Positions 6,317 to 7,119 of a stretch of 7,119 bases of DNA are shown in pieces. Source of the DNA: an uncultured Drancourtella sp. (lineage in GTDB: Bacteria > Bacillota > Clostridia > Lachnospirales > Lachnospiraceae). The notes below the pieces were generated by a model. It made no database searches. It saw only the letters and a program-made list of their open reading frames with translations, and had not been told where the DNA came from. Both the position numbers and the translations under genes were made by a program. The DNA is taken from positions 1 through 7,119 of the forward strand of contig CALFLL010000047.1 of the NCBI GenBank assembly GCA_937880845.1, given 5' to 3'. Positions within the stretch are counted from its first letter, which is position 1, and each line of letters begins with the position of its first letter.

Positions 6317-7119
6317 ATGAGTGAAGAATTGACAAAAACTAAATTACTTCCCATACAGGGGAAAGATATGGACAGTATCATGCAAAACCTGGAAACAGGA
6401 GTCGCAGAATTATTTACCAGTGAACGGTATCAGGAATATTTGAAAACCATGTCAAAATTCCATAATTATTCTTTTAATAATACGCTGTTGATCGCCATGC
6501 AAAGACCGGATGCCACCTTAGTAACAGGATATCGGAACTGGCAGTCTATGGGCAGACAGGTAAAAAAAGGGGAGAAGGGAATTACCATTATCGCACCGGC
6601 GCCGATCAAAAGGAAAAAGGAGCAGGCAGTATTGGATCAGGATCAGAAACCGGTGATCGGTCCGGATGGAAAACCAAAGACGGAAGAGGTGGAGGTCACA
6701 CTTCCTTGTTTCAAGGCGATTACAGTATTTGATATTGAACAGACCACAGGAGAACCGATCCAGACACTTGCTCCTGAAATCCTGACAGCGGCAGTAGAAG
6801 ATTTTGACTTATTCCTGCAAGCAATCCGGGAAATCTCACCAGTACCGATACGATTCGATGCGATCGAAGGATCTGCAAACGGTTATTATCACAACCTGGA
6901 TAAAGAAATCGTGATCAAAAAAGACATGAGCCAGAGCCAGACATTAAAAACAGCAATCCATGAAACCGCACATGCAAGACTGCATGACAAGGAGATCATG
7001 GAAAGCCAGGGCATTGAAAAGGACCGGCTGACAAAAGAAGTGGAAGCAGAGTCGGTAGCGTATTGTGTGTGCTCTGCCTTTGAACTGGATACGTCAGAAT
7101 ACAGTTTTCCGTATATTGC
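6317..7119 (+). CDS. ArdC-like antirestriction protein with zinc-metalloprotease domain (LtrC-type), 3'-partial
   Basis: The reading frame is open from ATG 6317 to the window end (267 codons), so the C-terminus is missing. Residues about 18-130 match the ArdC N-terminal domain (formerly DUF1738), a ssDNA-binding fold, with the hallmark HNYSFNNTLLIAMQ (S52-F53-N54-N55) and GYRNWQSMGRQVKKGEKGI. A Lys/Glu/Pro-rich insertion at about 98-125 (KRKKEQ...KPKTEEVEV) splits the end of this domain. A metallopeptidase domain of the ImmA/IrrE type follows, with zinc ligands H215 and H219 (HETAH) and a likely third ligand at E243 or E245 (EVEAES). ArdC of broad-host plasmids protects entering DNA and helps transfer into restricting hosts; the same role here is inferred. 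AGAGG at 6306-6310 lies 6 nt before the ATG. A nearer ATG at 6313 meets a stop after three codons. Larger relatives carry further C-terminal domains, which cannot be judged here. Confidence 0.9.
   Translation, partial: MSEELTKTKLLPIQGKDMDSIMQNLETGVAELFTSERYQEYLKTMSKFHNYSFNNTLLIAMQRPDATLVTGYRNWQSMGRQVKKGEKGITIIAPAPIKRKKEQAVLDQDQKPVIGPDGKPKTEEVEVTLPCFKAITVFDIEQTTGEPIQTLAPEILTAAVEDFDLFLQAIREISPVPIRFDAIEGSANGYYHNLDKEIVIKKDMSQSQTLKTAIHETAHARLHDKEIMESQGIEKDRLTKEVEAESVAYCVCSAFELDTSEYSFPYI

Noticed and set aside
6313..6324. Three-codon frame (ATG AAT GAG TGA) overlapping the ardC-like start in another frame
   Set aside because: The Shine-Dalgarno-like AGAGG is only 2 nt from this ATG but 6 nt from ATG 6317, so a regulatory mini-frame is not supported; probably chance.
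6329..6351. TTGACA at 6329 resembling a -35 box
   Set aside because: At 17 nt spacing the -10 position reads CATACA, a poor match, and the site is inside the ardC-like coding region.
1..7119. tRNA, rRNA, CRISPR arrays, insertion sequences, attachment sites or oriT
   Set aside because: I saw no cloverleaf, spaced direct repeats, transposase gene with flanking inverted repeats, or integrase-linked core site; the window is continuous backbone coding sequence.

Overview
The window is a stretch of the conjugation and maintenance backbone of an integrative and conjugative element of the Tn1549/CTn type, found in gut Clostridia. The host is probably Lachnospiraceae or a related Bacillota lineage. 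Evidence: all six genes are on the + strand and tightly packed, each with a strong AGGAGG-type ribosome binding site. GC content is moderate. The gene series is a familiar mobile-element set: NlpC/P60 wall hydrolase, DUF4315, DUF4366, topoisomerase III, DUF5688 and an ArdC-like antirestriction protein. The exact species and element cannot be read from the window, and no integrase, relaxase, attachment site or oriT is visible.

Layout. Positions 1-1950 hold a membrane-anchored 3D plus NlpC/P60 peptidoglycan hydrolase (CD1108-type) whose true start probably lies before the window. A small coiled-coil DUF4315 protein follows (1970-2278, TTG start). It overlaps by 26 nt a secreted, single-anchor DUF4366 protein (2253-2972, CD1107-type). 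A 75-nt gap with a hairpin (2991-3018) separates these from topB (3048-5159). Twelve nt later comes a DUF5688 gene (5172-6227). An 89-nt gap holds a strong intrinsic terminator (6259-6294), and an ArdC-like gene starts at 6317 and runs off the right edge.

How the genes may work together. The first three products form an envelope module: a wall hydrolase that opens peptidoglycan for the type IV secretion channel, with a small cytoplasmic partner and a surface protein carrying an acidic cytoplasmic tail. TopB would deal with DNA topology during transfer or element replication. ArdC would protect incoming DNA in the recipient. DUF5688 has no known function; its place between topB and ardC suggests a DNA-processing or establishment role, which is inference only.

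The most useful observations are regulatory. Both intergenic gaps carry hairpins, and neither leaves room for an ordinary promoter after the hairpin. Topoisomerase and ardC expression may therefore depend on read-through or attenuation. There is no clear sign of a wholly new system. The least understood parts are DUF5688, the cysteine cluster before the 3D domain, and the DUF4315/DUF4366 pair.
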